Below are positions 1 through 11,984 of a stretch of DNA of 64,000 nucleotides, in pieces. The first letter of the stretch is position 1. Each line of letters opens with the position of its first letter. Position numbers and translations under genes: made by a program. This stretch comes from Strigops habroptila (lineage: Eukaryota; Chordata; Aves; Psittaciformes; Psittacidae): positions 4,391,761 to 4,455,760 of the forward strand of contig NC_044289.2 in assembly GCF_004027225.2 (NCBI RefSeq). Direction: 5' to 3'. Below the pieces are notes generated by a model, which was given only the letters and a program-made list of their open reading frames with translations, was not told the origin of the DNA and made no database searches.

Positions 1-3000
1 CAGCCCGCTGCACGTTTCAACTCATGGAACTGATAAGGACTATGGACAAAAAAAGAAAAAAAAAAGAAAAAAAAGAAGAAATAAATGCATTCAGAAGCCT
101 ACAAACAAAACTACTTCAGTGACAAGTTTTGGACAGCCTGGGACTGAAATAATAAGCAGGAAAACTGGAAAAACTACAGGCAGCCTTGCAGTGTGGAGCC
201 TCTTTCCTTCTTACTGCCTCAGTCGCGTGTCAGTCTTGGTGTGCCATCCTCCACAGGCTCACTCTGCTAACATCAGAGTCTTCAAGACAGGTTTCAACTG
301 ACCTGGGAAACTTCCTTCAGTTCCCTGCACCAGTGCTCCCTGTTAAACCCAGCATTCTCCAGTGTAGCTAAACCACCTCTGAACAGAACCATTTTTTTAA
401 TAGCTGTCTCATAAATGAATGAAGATCATGAATTCTATGAACAGGAACAATTCAGTATCGTAAGCAGAAGACATTCTGATGCTGAACCATTCTAAAAGAT
501 CTTAGTTTATTACAAAATCCAGGGAATGACCTGGATACGATTTTCCAATACCTGCTGGTCAGATGTTTTATACATTCATAACTAAGCAACGCTGCCACTC
601 AGCACAGTGCATGAGGAACCACGAAGCACTCAAAGAGGTAGAGGAGTGCAGAGCAGAGGCTCAAGAAGCACCAAACCAGCCACCTGGCAACATCAAGCCC
701 TAGACTGGGACAATCTGAAGACGAAGTAATTGGGTCTAAATCATGGGAATTCATGGTTTTGTTTTGGGAGCCATTCATGAAAGAAATATTTAAATGTCAT
801 ACAATGTTGTTTTAAGCTCCCATCAGCAAGAAACAATGAACCAACGGTTACAGATACACTGACAAACATGTATAGATGTACCCTGCACTCTGCCCATGTT
901 ACAATGCTGGGAAAAGATGAATTGTTGTTATGTGGCATGTGTAACTAGATTGTGGAATTTGTATGTTGGGTTTCAGGAGAATGGAAATGTTTGTTTGGAG
1001 TGGGATGGTCATTATGTTTTGCTGAGCTAGTCAAAATACAGTAAGAATTAGGCCTGTTTATAAAACTAAATCCAATCCCTGTAGATGTCACAAATGTTGT
1101 ATGCCTTCAAAACTTCTGGGTTTTGCTCACTTCTTCACAGGCAAGTGTTTGGCAAGTCCCAAAGCCAGCGTGCTCTGCAGTAGAACGAGGTCAGCACTAC
1201 CCACATTTGACAGAGACATAAAACCCAGGTAAAAGCTAGATAAATACCTGAACTTTCAGCTAGTAAGTTCTCACAAGTCTCTTCTACAACTGTAGCTTCT
1301 GCTTATCCCTCTTACAGTTGTGACTGGTTTAGGATGTTGTGTCCTAGCCACAAACTTAGTCCATTTTTTGTTGATGCTGATACTTCTACCATGTTAAAGA
1401 AGAGGGGAGGAAGAGTTTCTTGCAGTGCAATGTACTGGGGAAGTCCAGCCCTGCACAGAAGGGCCGTTCCTCTAAGCACAGGAACTGCTTTTCACGCTCA
1501 CTGGAAGGTGATGAGCATGAGCCCTCTGCCTACAACTGAATTTATTCAGTGCAAGAAGTGCAATGCACAGAATGTCCAGTTAGTGTAGCAAAGGTGCAGC
1601 TTTAGAATAGCAGCTGTGAAAAACACCCCAGGAATGACAAACATGCTAAAAACATTCCTAATTCCAATGATGAGGAATGAAGAAGCAGAAAAATCATTAG
1701 CATTCTGAATTTCCACCTAGTGCTCAGCTATTGCTATTGGTGAAGCAGGATAGGCAAATAGACACTTCTAGTGAAGCCCACTAGGACTGCATAACGTGGT
1801 TTCAAACTGTATTTTGTCCTTCATAACTTGATTTCCATAGCCAAGCTGTTTATTGTGTTTAAACATTAAAAACTAATATTACAAACATATTACAAACTAA
1901 GTGAGGAGCTATAGATGCAAAACTTTGAATTTTAGTGGAAAAAAAAAAAGTGATAATGTCTCATGATGGGTGAAGGAGTGCAAAGGACCAAATGAAATCG
2001 GAGCTACTAATCAGACACCCCCCACACGTGCTACTCCGTCGTTGCTATGTGTACTATGTATGTGGTAGAATGCACACTCTGAATGCCACAGCCACATGGC
2101 ACATCCAACTCATCTGTACGCTGCCATCTCTTCTGGGGCTCTGACAGCCCAAACCTTTGAGCAACTTCCAACAGCCATCATTAAAAAACAAAAATAATTA
2201 CAACCTAGAGAAACGTCTGGTTTGGTTTGTATCAGGGTTTCCTCCTGCCCAAAGGTAGGTTTTTGGTCAGTTCCAGGTTGTATGTACAGCACAACAGGCG
2301 GGGCTGCAGCAAGTGGAGCTGTTTCCTGTGAGCTGTGTGTTGTTCTGCAGAGCCGGGCCCCACACTGCAGCAGGGCAAGCTGCCTGCCCCACGCTGCCAA
2401 ACTCAGCCTGCCCTGAGGAACTGCTGCTCCAAAGAACTAGCCAAGCAGCGTGGTGCCTTTTCTAACTGGTTCGTGACTGGCTCCTGCTGCAATGCCACAG
2501 TGTTTGTGTAAGTGTTTAGAAGTGTTGGGAGGCTGGGGCAGGCATGTGAGCAGTCGACCCACTTTACACTGCGTTCACATTGCTATCATCTCACTTGTGT
2601 TAAGATCAGCCCCTTGGCAGTCCAGGGGATGACCTGGCTCCAGGCCCAAACATCAATATTAATATAAGGGATATTTCCTTAATATTCCCACCCCTGAGCT
2701 CTTTGCTAGGATCCTCGTTTATGCTACAGAAACACAGCACATATCAGCAGAGGATTGACTTGGATCTGCTTCCCATCAGCACCTCCATGGACAGGTGCCC
2801 ATGTTCCACTTCCTGGGCAGAACCACAGCTCCAGGACATATTGCCACCGCAGGGGAGCAGGGCACAGCACTGCTTAGTCAACTCTAACCCGGCAGCAAGA
2901 GGCTCTCGTCACTGTGCTCCTGGCAGGGACACAGCACCCTGCAGCACGGGCCACTTGTGCAGCCACAGAGGAGTCCTGGCACGCATTTATAGGAGTGCAG

Positions 3001-4246
3001 CAGTTGCAGCCCCTACAGTGAGCAGCCCATGACATACACTACCCTGCACTCAACATTCTACCCCTCTACCCCCATTTTTGACTACTTCAAATAATTGCAT
3101 CACCAGTAAAATAAGCTCATTTTCCAGGTAAGTTAGAAACACCCTGGGAAACACAATCCCTACAGTCAGAACAGAGGTGGTTCTCCACTGTGAGAGGGAT
3201 TAGTTGTTCCTAACTTACAATTAGTCATTAAACCTCAAGGCAATTTCCCATCTCACACTATGAGGACTCGGGTTCATAAAAGCCTGTGTAGGATCCTGAC
3301 AAACACTTTTGAATATTAAACACACAATGGTAGCCAAAGCTACACACCCTGTGACTTCCCCACTGAATCCTGAGTTGTGCTACATTCATTCCTCCCTCAA
3401 AACTTCTGCACAACTCTTCTCCATCTTGTCACATTCATCCTAGAGCTTGATTCCAGCCCTTCTCATAGTACCAGACTTATTTGTCCGTCACAGCTGTAGT
3501 TCCTCAGCTGGTTCCTGCAACCCTTTGTAATACCTGAGATCACGTTGGCTGCCACAGCCCCATAGCAAAGCTGGTAGATATCTGTGGTATGTAACCCACA
3601 GTCTCTTAGCTCAGCAATTTCCTTAAGACTTTTGAGAACCCATGGTAGCAATTCCCAGCACTGCAGACAAACAACTTGGTTTTATTAACCATTCCTTAAC
3701 ACCTTCTTTCAGCAGCTCCATTGGGGAGTGCCGACTCTGAGGTAAAGCACATATAAAGGGCCACTCAGGTGTTGCACAGTGCTCCAAGTGCCTCAGGCTG
3801 TGTCATGCCAAGGGCCTGCCTCTTGTAACTGCTGTTCCATCACCTCCACCGGAGCTGTCTTTCCTCCCTTACTGTTTCGCACTGTTCTCATGGTCTCATC
3901 CTCATGGCCCTCCACCTGCCAGCTCTGACACTGCAAGGCCGGCTCCCATGGGAATGAGGATCTCACTCCTCCTTTGCCCTGACTTCTTTGGGAGTTTTAG
4001 CTTACAGAATTCACTCTAAATACTGAGATATGCTAAGAGGAGACCTGGAGCTAGTGCCAAGAAAGGTGGTTCACTATATCAAAGCTGTCATAAAAACCAA
4101 TTGCTAACTGTAGTAGCAAGGAGCTGTGAGCTGCTTACAGGCTTCCCCAGTGGCAGAAGGAAGGGGAGCTCTCTGGAAATGGCATCTCTAGCTCAGTTAT
4201 CATCCAAGACAGGACTGCTATGACCAGAGAAGATCCTGTAGCAATC
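1..4246. other. Left flank without recognised coding sequence; possible MMP24 3' UTR at the far left
   Basis: I found no convincing exon here on either strand. Open frames are all under 110 codons and resemble no family I know. The first 90 bases are purine- and A-rich, with an AATAAA at 80-85, and an ATTAAA lies at 1865-1870 on the plus strand. In human the plus-strand neighbour on this side of EIF6 is MMP24, so the first 1-2 kb could be its 3' UTR. That is inference from synteny only. Transcript reads or an alignment to chicken MMP24 mRNA would settle it. Confidence 0.25.
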
Positions 4247-4252
4247 TTTATT
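4247..4252 (-). terminator. Candidate distal poly(A) signal for EIF6
   Basis: The plus-strand tttatt reads AATAAA on the minus strand and is followed on that strand by a CA and a T/G-rich stretch, as at a working cleavage site. It lies about 1.3 kb beyond the EIF6 stop codon. I saw no AATAAA closer to the stop; the nearest variant is AGTAAA at 5426-5431. EIF6 therefore uses either a long 3' UTR or a variant signal. 3' end reads would decide. Confidence 0.35.
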
Positions 4253-5577
4253 TAAGGAGCAACCTTTAATCAACAAGACTTACAAAACCTTCCCTGAACA
4301 TCCAGCCAATATGAAAATAAACAAAAATGGAAGTTTACTAAATCTTCTACAAAGCCTAGAGCACCAAACAAAAAACTCTGCCCACACTGCCTTCGGACCA
4401 GCACTCCTCAAAAGAACCCACCTGAGAGTAACCATAGCCTCACGATGGGAAATGGTGGTATTTCTGTGCTTCCAGTACACCTCTAACAGCCAAGCAGAAG
4501 CAACTGAAATGAGAGATCAGTGACCAACAGCTCTGTTTAGAAGCAAATGACTATATCTTCTACCTGAAACTAGTACTTACAGCTCGTTTTTGTCATCACC
4601 ACACCGCTACGAGGGCAGAGCTCCCAATCAGCAAGCTCCCAAATCTGCTACATCTGACTGAATGGTATAACTAGTTAGAACTGTGTTACTTAACCTTTGC
4701 ATCAAGATACTCAAGATAACTGTTGAGAGTCAAGACACTCTTGAGACAACTCAAGATGGGGTGGTTTTGATTTGATGGTTCCCAAGTCTCCCAGCATAGC
4801 TGGCTAATTCCTGTAGAACAAACTGGAGCCCACTGGCTATCATGCTTGCCTGAGCTGCCCTGCAGGTACCTCAGCAGCAGCACACATGCCACCAAACAGA
4901 TCAGCCACCACTGTTCCAGTGTGTGTTCACACACTGCTGCTGTTAGAAGCCCCTGGACTGACCCTGAGAAACTCCAGTTTTAATGACAGCTGATCTCTTC
5001 AACACCACGTGGGAATAGCTGCAGGTCAGAGCAAGAGAGCAGGGGATGACTTCAGACTATTTTGTGGCACATAAATTACTGTATTCTTGGCACTGGACAT
5101 ACAAGGAGCTTTTACGTCTATGTACAGCAAAACCACCGCTCTTTGGCAAGAGTGTGGAAAGAGAGGGCAGTGCCATATGTGTGCTGAAATACTCTGCTGT
5201 GCAGCATAACAGTAATGTGGGATTATTTAAAGGCAAAACAATCTCTAGTGACCAATATCCAAGAGCCACAGGAGTAAATATAGTGGGCTCATGTGAAGGG
5301 CACAGTCAGCATCACAACACGAGAAAGCACAGCTGAAGAACTGGAAAATGCCAGCAAAGGGATCGAGAACATTCCTTATTCATAACTGATGCATGTTATT
5401 TGTCAGGTTTTGTAGTAACACTTAGTTTACTAAACAGTAGAAAAGATTGGGTTTGTAGCTTCTTCCTTGGGCCAGGCCTGCAGAAACAACATCAGAAGGT
5501 CTGGATGTTTGTAATCCAAAGTGCAGCTTGACACTTCACTCCTTAGGAGCTTTCTGGAAAGTAGGAACCGACACTGC

Positions 5578-5587
5578 TCATGTCAAG
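5578..5587 (-). CDS. EIF6: EIF6 coding exon 6 (terminal, 10 coding bases)
   Basis: After the acceptor tttctag only C-TTG-ACA-TGA remains, completing Ser and adding Leu, Thr and stop. It matches the human C-terminus SLT. Such a tiny coding end is easily missed by gene finders, so an automated model may run past the exon 5 donor instead. Confidence 0.9.
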
Positions 5588-8500
5588 CTAGAAAGAGAAA
5601 ACAGAAAGGAGATTCAGTAGGTAAGTGCTAGAGAATGCAAAAGGCATTTCAAAACACCAGTACAATCAGTTCCTCAGTTACAAAGGCCCAGTACAAATTT
5701 CTCTTCCTAGAACGTGAAAGAGGGAAGCAGACCTAGTGCTGCTCACAGCCACCCCAAGAACAGACTTGTCAAGCTGGCAAAGGCAAGACATACATTCAGG
5801 CTGGTCTAGGTAGTTATCAAAAGCTCAGAGCAAGTTTAATTATGGCTCTGTTACACTCAGAGACATCCAGCCTTTATACAGCAACTGTACAGGGGCAGCA
5901 AAGAACTCTCCCAAGGGGTTCTTCATTTGAGGAATTCCTTATTCTTTCCTTAGGCCACAAACTATTCCCACACATTTTTACGACAACTGAGAACTCAGCC
6001 ACTAAGTTACAATGGCCCAGGTAGTTCAAGAACACACTCCAGCACTACAACAATGATTCCAAGAGTTGTAACCAGAGGAAAGCCCAAATGAAGTGTGCAG
6101 AGGACATTCATCTGTACATATGCCTAAACCTTGTCAAAGAATCTGCAGACATGAATGAACAGGGAAGGTCCTACATCACCACCACTGCAGGAAGGAAACA
6201 AGAAAACCTGCCTCCATTAAAAGGTAACTTGGATAAAGTCTTTGACAAAAAGGCTTAAAAAAAAAAATAATAATTAGGGCAGCAGCCTTAAATGAAAAAG
6301 ATTCAAAGCAGCAGCAGACAAACTCCAGTGTTTCTGGCTCCCGAAACAAGATGTCAGCCAAGATGTCAGGCAAAGTCACTGGCATTTTAACTTTGAAAGC
6401 AAGATTTGTTTAAAAAAAAATCCATTCATGTCACAGTCAAACACCAAAAAGCTAGAAAAAACCAGGAGGTATCTGGAAGTTGGAATGGATATTGCTCACA
6501 CAAGAAGTATTCTAACTGCAACAAAGCCCTTTATGCTTTCCATACAGGACTGAGCAGGCTCAGCAGCTACAAGGAAACAAACCCTTCTCCAATGAGGTAA
6601 CTGTTGGCAGTAACCCTTACGAAAGGGAAGTAAAACAATAACATAAAAATAATAAAAAAGAAGCAAAAAAGAAGATAAATCAGTTATGAAACCAGCTTTA
6701 TAGTAAAATCTTGCCTGTTTTGTTCATGGTTATAAACAGACCTGGGTCTTGCTCACCTGTCAATCAAGGAATCTCTCATGTTGGTAGCAATGGTACTTGG
6801 CTGAGCTTCATTCAGCCTGAAGATACTCTCAATGACGGAGAGCTCGGTGCTGGTTGTATCCAGCCCACAGAAGGCACACCAGTCATTGACAACCATCCCT
6901 GCTGCAATGACCTCGCTGCCACGATTCACTGTTCCAGCCTGCCAGAACAGAGCACAAGTGTTAGCAGGGTGTGCTGACAGCAGCATGTTCCCTTATACAT
7001 CCTTGTTACAAGTCTTCAACTCATGCTCCTGAAAGATTAAAGCTTCTGCCATAAACAATGTTAGAAAGATTTCAGATAAAAAAGATTAATAGACAGCCTT
7101 TAATCTCTGGAGAGGAAATTGTGTGACATTCAGTTAAATAAAATCTAACAAGGAAGCATAAAGGCACAGTAATTGTGGAATTCACAAATCCAAGTGAGAA
7201 GGCAAAAGATTTTATTACTTCATTTTTTAAACACTTGCCTTCGGCCAAACCACACACGTTCTGTATGAATCCATCAGCACAACCTGCACAATCCCAGCTG
7301 AGCAATGCTTTAGAAGCAAACTAAAGGTGTTAAGCAATTTATTCAGACTCAGAAAAGACAGAGAAAATGTCTCAGAAGACTTGCTCTGTTGAAGTTGTCT
7401 CCTCATCTCCCACTTGGAACAGCTCTGCAGACAAACAGCAGCTGGGAGCCCACGAGATGTAGAAACATTACAACTGAGAACTGGGTTGGAAGGGAATGGC
7501 AAGAGAAAACACAAACCCAAAATGCCTTACCACGAGTGGGACCTGGAGCAATGAAGACAGCTCATCCTGATCATCAATTGAAGTTTTGGGATGCACAATT
7601 CCTCCTTGGTTACTGAAAACACAGTAACTTCCTACCAGCACCTGATCTGCTACCGTTTGTCTGAAAACCTCAACCTTCAGTACATCTGCCAAGATCTCCT
7701 CTGTCTCCTGCAAACAGAAAGCCAGGACAAAGTCTTCAGCAAAATGGTATTGTAGAATTTGAAGTCAAGGTATTCCCACAACTGGGATCCTGCCCATGCT
7801 TCCACAATCTTTCCCAATCCAATCATTACAAAACACTTACTCAGCCTCCCCAACCACTGGGATAAAGTTGTCTTATCCTTCTGTGTAAGAACTTCCTTCC
7901 ACTCCAGAATTTCACTGGGAATTATTTTGATCCATCCCTCTCTGGCTATCTTCCCTTACTTTTTACACTTCGTTAAAACATAATGTGTTGTAAAGACCAT
8001 TACTTTCCCCCCACCTCCTCCTTTTTTTAACTTTGCACCAAGAACACCAAGTCCCATTTCTTTACCACCTTTAGCACAAACTGAAAGCACTGTAAGGACC
8101 TTCACTACCTGCAGCCACAAAATACTCTTCTCTCTAATGCTACAAAGACATCAGTTCTCGAACATAAAGTAGCAGCAACTTTGTCTCCTCTGTCCTTATT
8201 TTAAACTTTCCTACAAGAACCTTCCATTTTCCTTCCACCCCTCTATAAGCCTGCACACCACCACATCCACAGCCTCTTTCAACTATTACCAATTCCAGGG
8301 AGCTCAGCAGTAGCTTGTAACTACTGCTGTAGTCCTGACTGAACTCTTCGTTATGCTCTCTTCACCACACACATGCACAATCTCTTTTATTCATTCTATT
8401 TCACATACACAAAGCAAACTGCACCTGACAACATGCTTCCACATCCCCCTTCTTCCCTTCTACAAAGGGCATTTGCTACAGCAGGCTGAACAAGAAGGCA

Positions 8501-10714
8501 CACACTACGCTAGGGGCAGGGTCCACATCCACAAATCACAGAATAGTTGGGGTGAGAAAGGACCTTAAGGTCATCCATTTACAACCCCCTGCCATGAGCA
8601 GGGATGCCTCACACTAGACCATGTTGCCCAAGGCTCTGTCCAACCTGGCCTTGAACACTGCCAGGGATGGAGCATTTACCACTTCTTTGGGCACCCTGTG
8701 CCAGCGCCTCAGCACCCTCACTGTAAAGAACTTCTTCCTTATATCTAACCTAAATCTCTCCGTTTCAGTCTGAACCCATCACCCCTTGTCCTATCACTCC
8801 AGTCCCTGATGAAGAGTCCCTCTCCAGCATATTTGTAGCTCCCTTCAGACACTGGAAGCTGCTCTGAGGTCTCCACGCAGCTTCTCTGCTCCAGGCTGAA
8901 CAGTCCCAATGTTCTCAGCCTGTCTTCATACGGGAGGTGCTCCAGCTCCTGATCACCCTTGTGGCCTCCTCTGGGATGCCAACAGCTCCATGTCCTTCTT
9001 ATGCTGAGGACACCAGAACTGCACACAGTGCTCCAATGAAGATAAATATAAGAGGCATATCAACTGAAACCAAGTCAGAAGCCCAAAGTCCAACTTTGAG
9101 ACTTCTCTCTTGAGAAGAAAGGAAACACAACACACCTTCCTCCGTGACACCAGCTCAGCTGTGAGCACAGTTCTTCTGATCCCCACGCTACACGCAGCAA
9201 TCCTCTACAGCTCCAAACCCAAACTGCAGCCTGGCAACCATTTCACATGCACTCACTATGAATTTAAAAGCATTATAGAGCCATATACCCTGTCAAGATC
9301 TGGGTGAACAAGAGCTACGTAGTCATTGCAGGTGGTGACATTGCCCAGTGCCGAGAGACGCTCCTCCACTCGTTGGATTCGTATGGAATCTGGCAGGCTA
9401 TTGCGGATGTGCTGGAGCTCCTGGTCTGTTGTGCTGCTTGGCACCAACAGTCCATGTCTGTTTCCTAAAATGACACCCAAAAAAATAGAGGAAAAAAAAA
9501 AAAAGGAGAAAAAAAGAATGTTCCCCAGGGCTCCTGCTTTCCTGATGGTCACATCATGGCTTGAACTGCCCTTGCTCCATCCACTCCTGCCAAACCCGGA
9601 ATTCAGCCCAAGAAGAATAACGTTTCCCTTTAGAAAGAACAGCACCACTGGTAAGGGCAAACCAGGATGAAGCGCAGACTTAGCTCACACAAATGGGTGA
9701 ATGGCACCTTTAATCACTGCTCTTTTTCTACAGAAGCAAAGCCTGAGGTTCTCAATGAAACACTTTAACTGGAATTTCCCCTACAGATGCCAACCGCCCC
9801 CCAGAATGCTGCTTGGCTGCATTTCTTCTCTGCAGCAAAGCAGCAAGATGGGATGGACAAACACATTCTTTCCACAGGAACAAAACTCAAGCAGGAAGCT
9901 TGTCTGAGTGAATGGGGTCCTCCTGACAGACAGACAAAATGCTTCTCTCTGACTGTCCCTTCTGTTAACGCCCCCCCTGCTCCCCTGGCTCTGCCCCCAG
10001 CGCTGGCACTGCAGCATTAACCTTAAGAGAAACAGAACTCCCAGTTACTGCAGAACTTACACGTGGTTTTCAACCGCCTTCAAGCCCTGAGAGGTGAAAC
10101 CCCCCCGAAGTCCCTTATCACCAGGAGAGTTCTTATTTTTCCATTTCCAATCCTCTTCCCACCCATGAAGCATTAAAACAGAATCCCAGACCGGTTTGGG
10201 TTGGAAAGGACCTTAAGATCATCCAGTTCCAACCCCTGCCACGGGCAGGGACACCTTCCACTAGAGCAGGTTGCTCCAAGCCCCTGTGTCCAACCTGGCC
10301 TTGAACGCTGCCAGGGATGGGGCAGCCACAGCTTCCGAGTTGTGGGCAAGAACGTCTCGGTGTGACGGGCGCTCCCCGCAGCACCGCCCCGCACGGGCTC
10401 GTCCTCCCGTTTCCGCCGCTCCCCTCCGGGCCCGAGGGCCGCCCCGTCACGTACCCACACACATCCTGCCGATGATGCGGCAGCCGGCGATGGAGGCGTG
10501 CACCACCGGGATGGTCCCGAACAGCTCCCCCTCGAACACGCTGCAAGGACAAAGCGCCGTCAGCGGCTGCGCGGGGCCGGGCCGGGCGCGCCGCGCCGCT
10601 CCCTCACCTGTAGAAGTTCTCGGAGCCGCCGATGGCCACGAGGCAGTACGCGTTGGTCAGCTTGGCGAAGCAGCCCAGCTCGTTGTTGTTCTCGAAGCTG
10701 GCGCGGACGGCCAT
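5578..10714 (-). CDS. EIF6: Eukaryotic translation initiation factor 6 (complete, six coding exons)
   Basis: eIF6 binds the 60S ribosomal subunit, keeps it from joining 40S too early, and acts in 60S maturation in nucleolus and cytoplasm. Coding exons on the minus strand are 10608-10714, 10455-10540, 9289-9464, 7531-7707, 6757-6938 and 5578-5587. They sum to 738 nt, or 245 codons plus TGA, exactly the human length. All junctions have GT donors and AG acceptors and keep phase. The protein starts [10 protein letters not shown] and ends RDSLIDSLT. Landmarks include [20 protein letters not shown], the phosphosite region DELSSLL, and [17 protein letters not shown]. The ATG has G at -3 and at +4. 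The product belongs to the pentein-fold IF6 family. One odd point is FG where the human protein has SD, in EGEL-xx-TIPVV. The last exon codes for only the end of the protein (part of S, then L, T, stop). Confidence 0.97.
6757..6938 (-). CDS. EIF6: EIF6 coding exon 5
   Basis: The exon is 182 nt and encodes [20 protein letters not shown] through RDSLID, plus two bases of a Ser codon. The acceptor is ctggcag and the donor ACAG|gtgagc. Confidence 0.96.
7531..7707 (-). CDS. EIF6: EIF6 coding exon 4
   Basis: The exon is 177 nt (59 codons), phase 0 at both ends. It encodes [20 protein letters not shown] onward to LLQVPLV. It contains the Ser pair of DELSSLL, which corresponds to the human phosphorylation site Ser174/175. 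The donor is GTG|gtaagg. Confidence 0.96.
8534..9038 (-). mobile_element. CR1 LINE 3' fragment in EIF6 intron 3
   Basis: This antisense reading of a CR1 3' part covers about 500 bp. It begins near cacagaatagttgggg and runs through the 'cttgaacactgccagggatgg' type tract to 'ccagctcctgatcaccc' and 'cacagtgctccaatgaag'. It lies wholly within the intron between exons 3 and 4. No intact reading frame remains, as is usual for 5'-truncated CR1. Confidence 0.9.
9289..9464 (-). CDS. EIF6: EIF6 coding exon 3
   Basis: The exon is 176 nt and encodes from GNRHGLLVP through HPDLDR, including the near-invariant block [19 protein letters not shown]. The acceptor is cattttag and the donor AGG|gtatat. The codon phase closes exactly at residue 123. 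Confidence 0.96.
10179..10342 (-). mobile_element. CR1 LINE 3' tail in EIF6 intron 2
   Basis: This is a short CR1 end of about 160 bp with the diagnostic 'ccggtttgggttggaaagga' start and 'gccagggatggggcagccac' end. It sits between exon 3 and exon 2, directly against the CpG island. Confidence 0.9.
10455..10540 (-). CDS. EIF6: EIF6 coding exon 2
   Basis: The exon is 86 nt. It completes Ser36 and encodes [20 protein letters not shown] and then RIIGRMCV. The acceptor is ccttgcag and the donor GTGG|gtacgt. It carries the FG-for-SD difference relative to human eIF6. Confidence 0.95.
10608..10714 (-). CDS. EIF6: EIF6 coding exon 1
   Basis: This exon encodes residues 1-35 (to SENFY) plus two bases of a Ser codon. 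The donor reads ACAG|gtgagg on the minus strand. The next intron is only 67 bp (10541-10607) and GC-rich, typical of avian genes near CpG-island promoters. Confidence 0.96.
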
Positions 10715-11017
10715 GGCGGGAGCTGGGCGGGAGCGGAACGGGAACGGGAGCGGGACGGGAACCGCCGCCTCAGCCCCGGCCGGACACACGCGGCGCCGCA
10801 ACCTCCGCTTCCGCCGGCGGCGGGCGGAAGGCGTGGGGCAGAGCGGCCCCGGCCGCGCCTGGCGGACACAGTGCCCCCTACCGGCCCCCGCTGCGGGGGG
10901 GTCTGTCCCGAGGCCAGTCCCGGCTCTGCCTCACAGCGGCTCGTCCCCGCGGGGGGCCCGTGCCTCGCGGTGCCACCGCGGGCACAGGGCAGTGGAGAGG
11001 GTCCCGCGGAGGGCACA

Positions 11018-11438
11018 AGGATGCTCAGGGGTCTGGAGCATCTCCCTGATGAGGAGGGATTGCGGGAGCTGGGTCCGTTCAGTCCAGAGAAGAGCAGACC
11101 GAGAGGGGATCCCATCAATGCAGGTCAGTATCTCAAAGGCGGGTGGCAGGAGGATGGTGCCAGGCTTTTTTAGTGGTGCCCAGTGACAGGACACGGAGCA
11201 ATGGCCGTAAACTAAAACACAACAAGTTTCACCTCAACATGAGGAAGAACTTTACACTGAGAGTGGCAGAGCCCCGGAACAGGCTGCCCGGGGGGGGTGT
11301 GGGGTCTCCCTCTCTGGAGACATTCAAACCCCACCATGGACATGCTCCTGTGTGACCTGCTCTGGGTGGCCCTGCCTTGGCAAGGGGTTGGACCTGGTGG
11401 TCTCCAGAGGTCCCTTCCAGCCCTAATGATTCTGTGAC
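11018..11438 (+). mobile_element. CR1 LINE 3' fragment upstream of EIF6
   Basis: This sense-oriented CR1 end of about 420 bp runs from 'ggatgctcaggggtctggag' through 'aacatgaggaagaactttac' and 'ggaacaggctgcccgg' to a terminal 'aatgattctgtgac'. It lies between the EIF6 promoter and the FAM83C poly(A) site, just left of a minisatellite. Confidence 0.88.
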
Positions 11439-11465
11439 ACTCCACTGCGGGCCACCAGCCCCTGT

Positions 11466-11636
11466 GTGCAGACACAGCTGTGTCCAGATACCCCTCACGT
11501 GAGCACACACCATCCCTGTCCCCGCATGACCTGTGCACAAGCACCACCTTTGTGCTGACACCATCAGCGCACAAGAGCACCCACTTGCAGCTCTGTCACC
11601 CACGCACATATGCACCCAAGTGCCTCAGCATTGACT
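11466..11636. repeat. 17-bp minisatellite, left part
   Basis: This is a degenerate tandem array of 17-bp units that mostly start GTGC or GCAC and end in CACC-like bases. Five consecutive 17-bp units run 11552-11568, 11569-11585, 11586-11602, 11603-11619 and 11620-11636; those further left vary from 15 to 19 bp. The same unit resumes at 11985 after a CR1 copy, so this was once one array. Confidence 0.7.
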
Positions 11637-11640
11637 CGCT

Positions 11641-11971
11641 CTCTGCAATTACCTGACAGGAGGATGGAGCCAGGAGGGGGCTGGTCTCTGCTCCCAAGTA
11701 ACAAGCGACAGGACAAGAGGAAATGGCCTCAAGCTGCACCAGGGGAGGTTTAGGCTGGATATTAGTAACAATTCCTTCCCCAAAGGGTGCTCAGGCACTG
11801 GAACAGGCTGCCCAGGGCAGTGCTGGAGTCACCGTCCCTGGAAGTGTTCCCAAACCATGTAGATGAGGCCCTCAGTGCCATGGGTTAGTGGTGGCCTTGG
11901 CAGTGCTGGGGAATGGTTGGATTTGATGACCTTAAAGGTCTTTCTCAAGTTGATCCCATGATTCTATGAGT
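11641..11971 (+). mobile_element. CR1 LINE 3' fragment inserted in the minisatellite
   Basis: This CR1 end of about 330 bp is in sense orientation. It contains 'ggaggtttaggctggatatt', 'ggaacaggctgcccagggca' and the closing 'cccatgattctatgag'. Minisatellite units lie directly on both sides, so the LINE landed inside the array. Confidence 0.88.
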
Positions 11972-11984
11972 CTAAGGGCCACCC

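Larger units (their letters stand above)
10350..11000. promoter_or_regulatory. CpG island at the EIF6 5' end
   Basis: The stretch is strongly GC-rich with dense CpG and surrounds EIF6 exons 1 and 2. The region just upstream of the EIF6 ATG (10715-10860) has several GGGAACGGGAG-like and GGCGG motifs and no TATA box, consistent with a housekeeping promoter. Transcription probably starts within about 100 bp upstream of the ATG. The plus-strand open frames over this island are composition effects. Confidence 0.75.

Noticed and set aside
10271-11173. Long plus-strand open frame (about 300 codons) over the EIF6 CpG island
   Set aside because: It runs antisense to EIF6 exons 1-2, starts in a CR1 end and is Pro/Arg/Ala-rich, as expected from GC-rich DNA without stops. 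No family resemblance.
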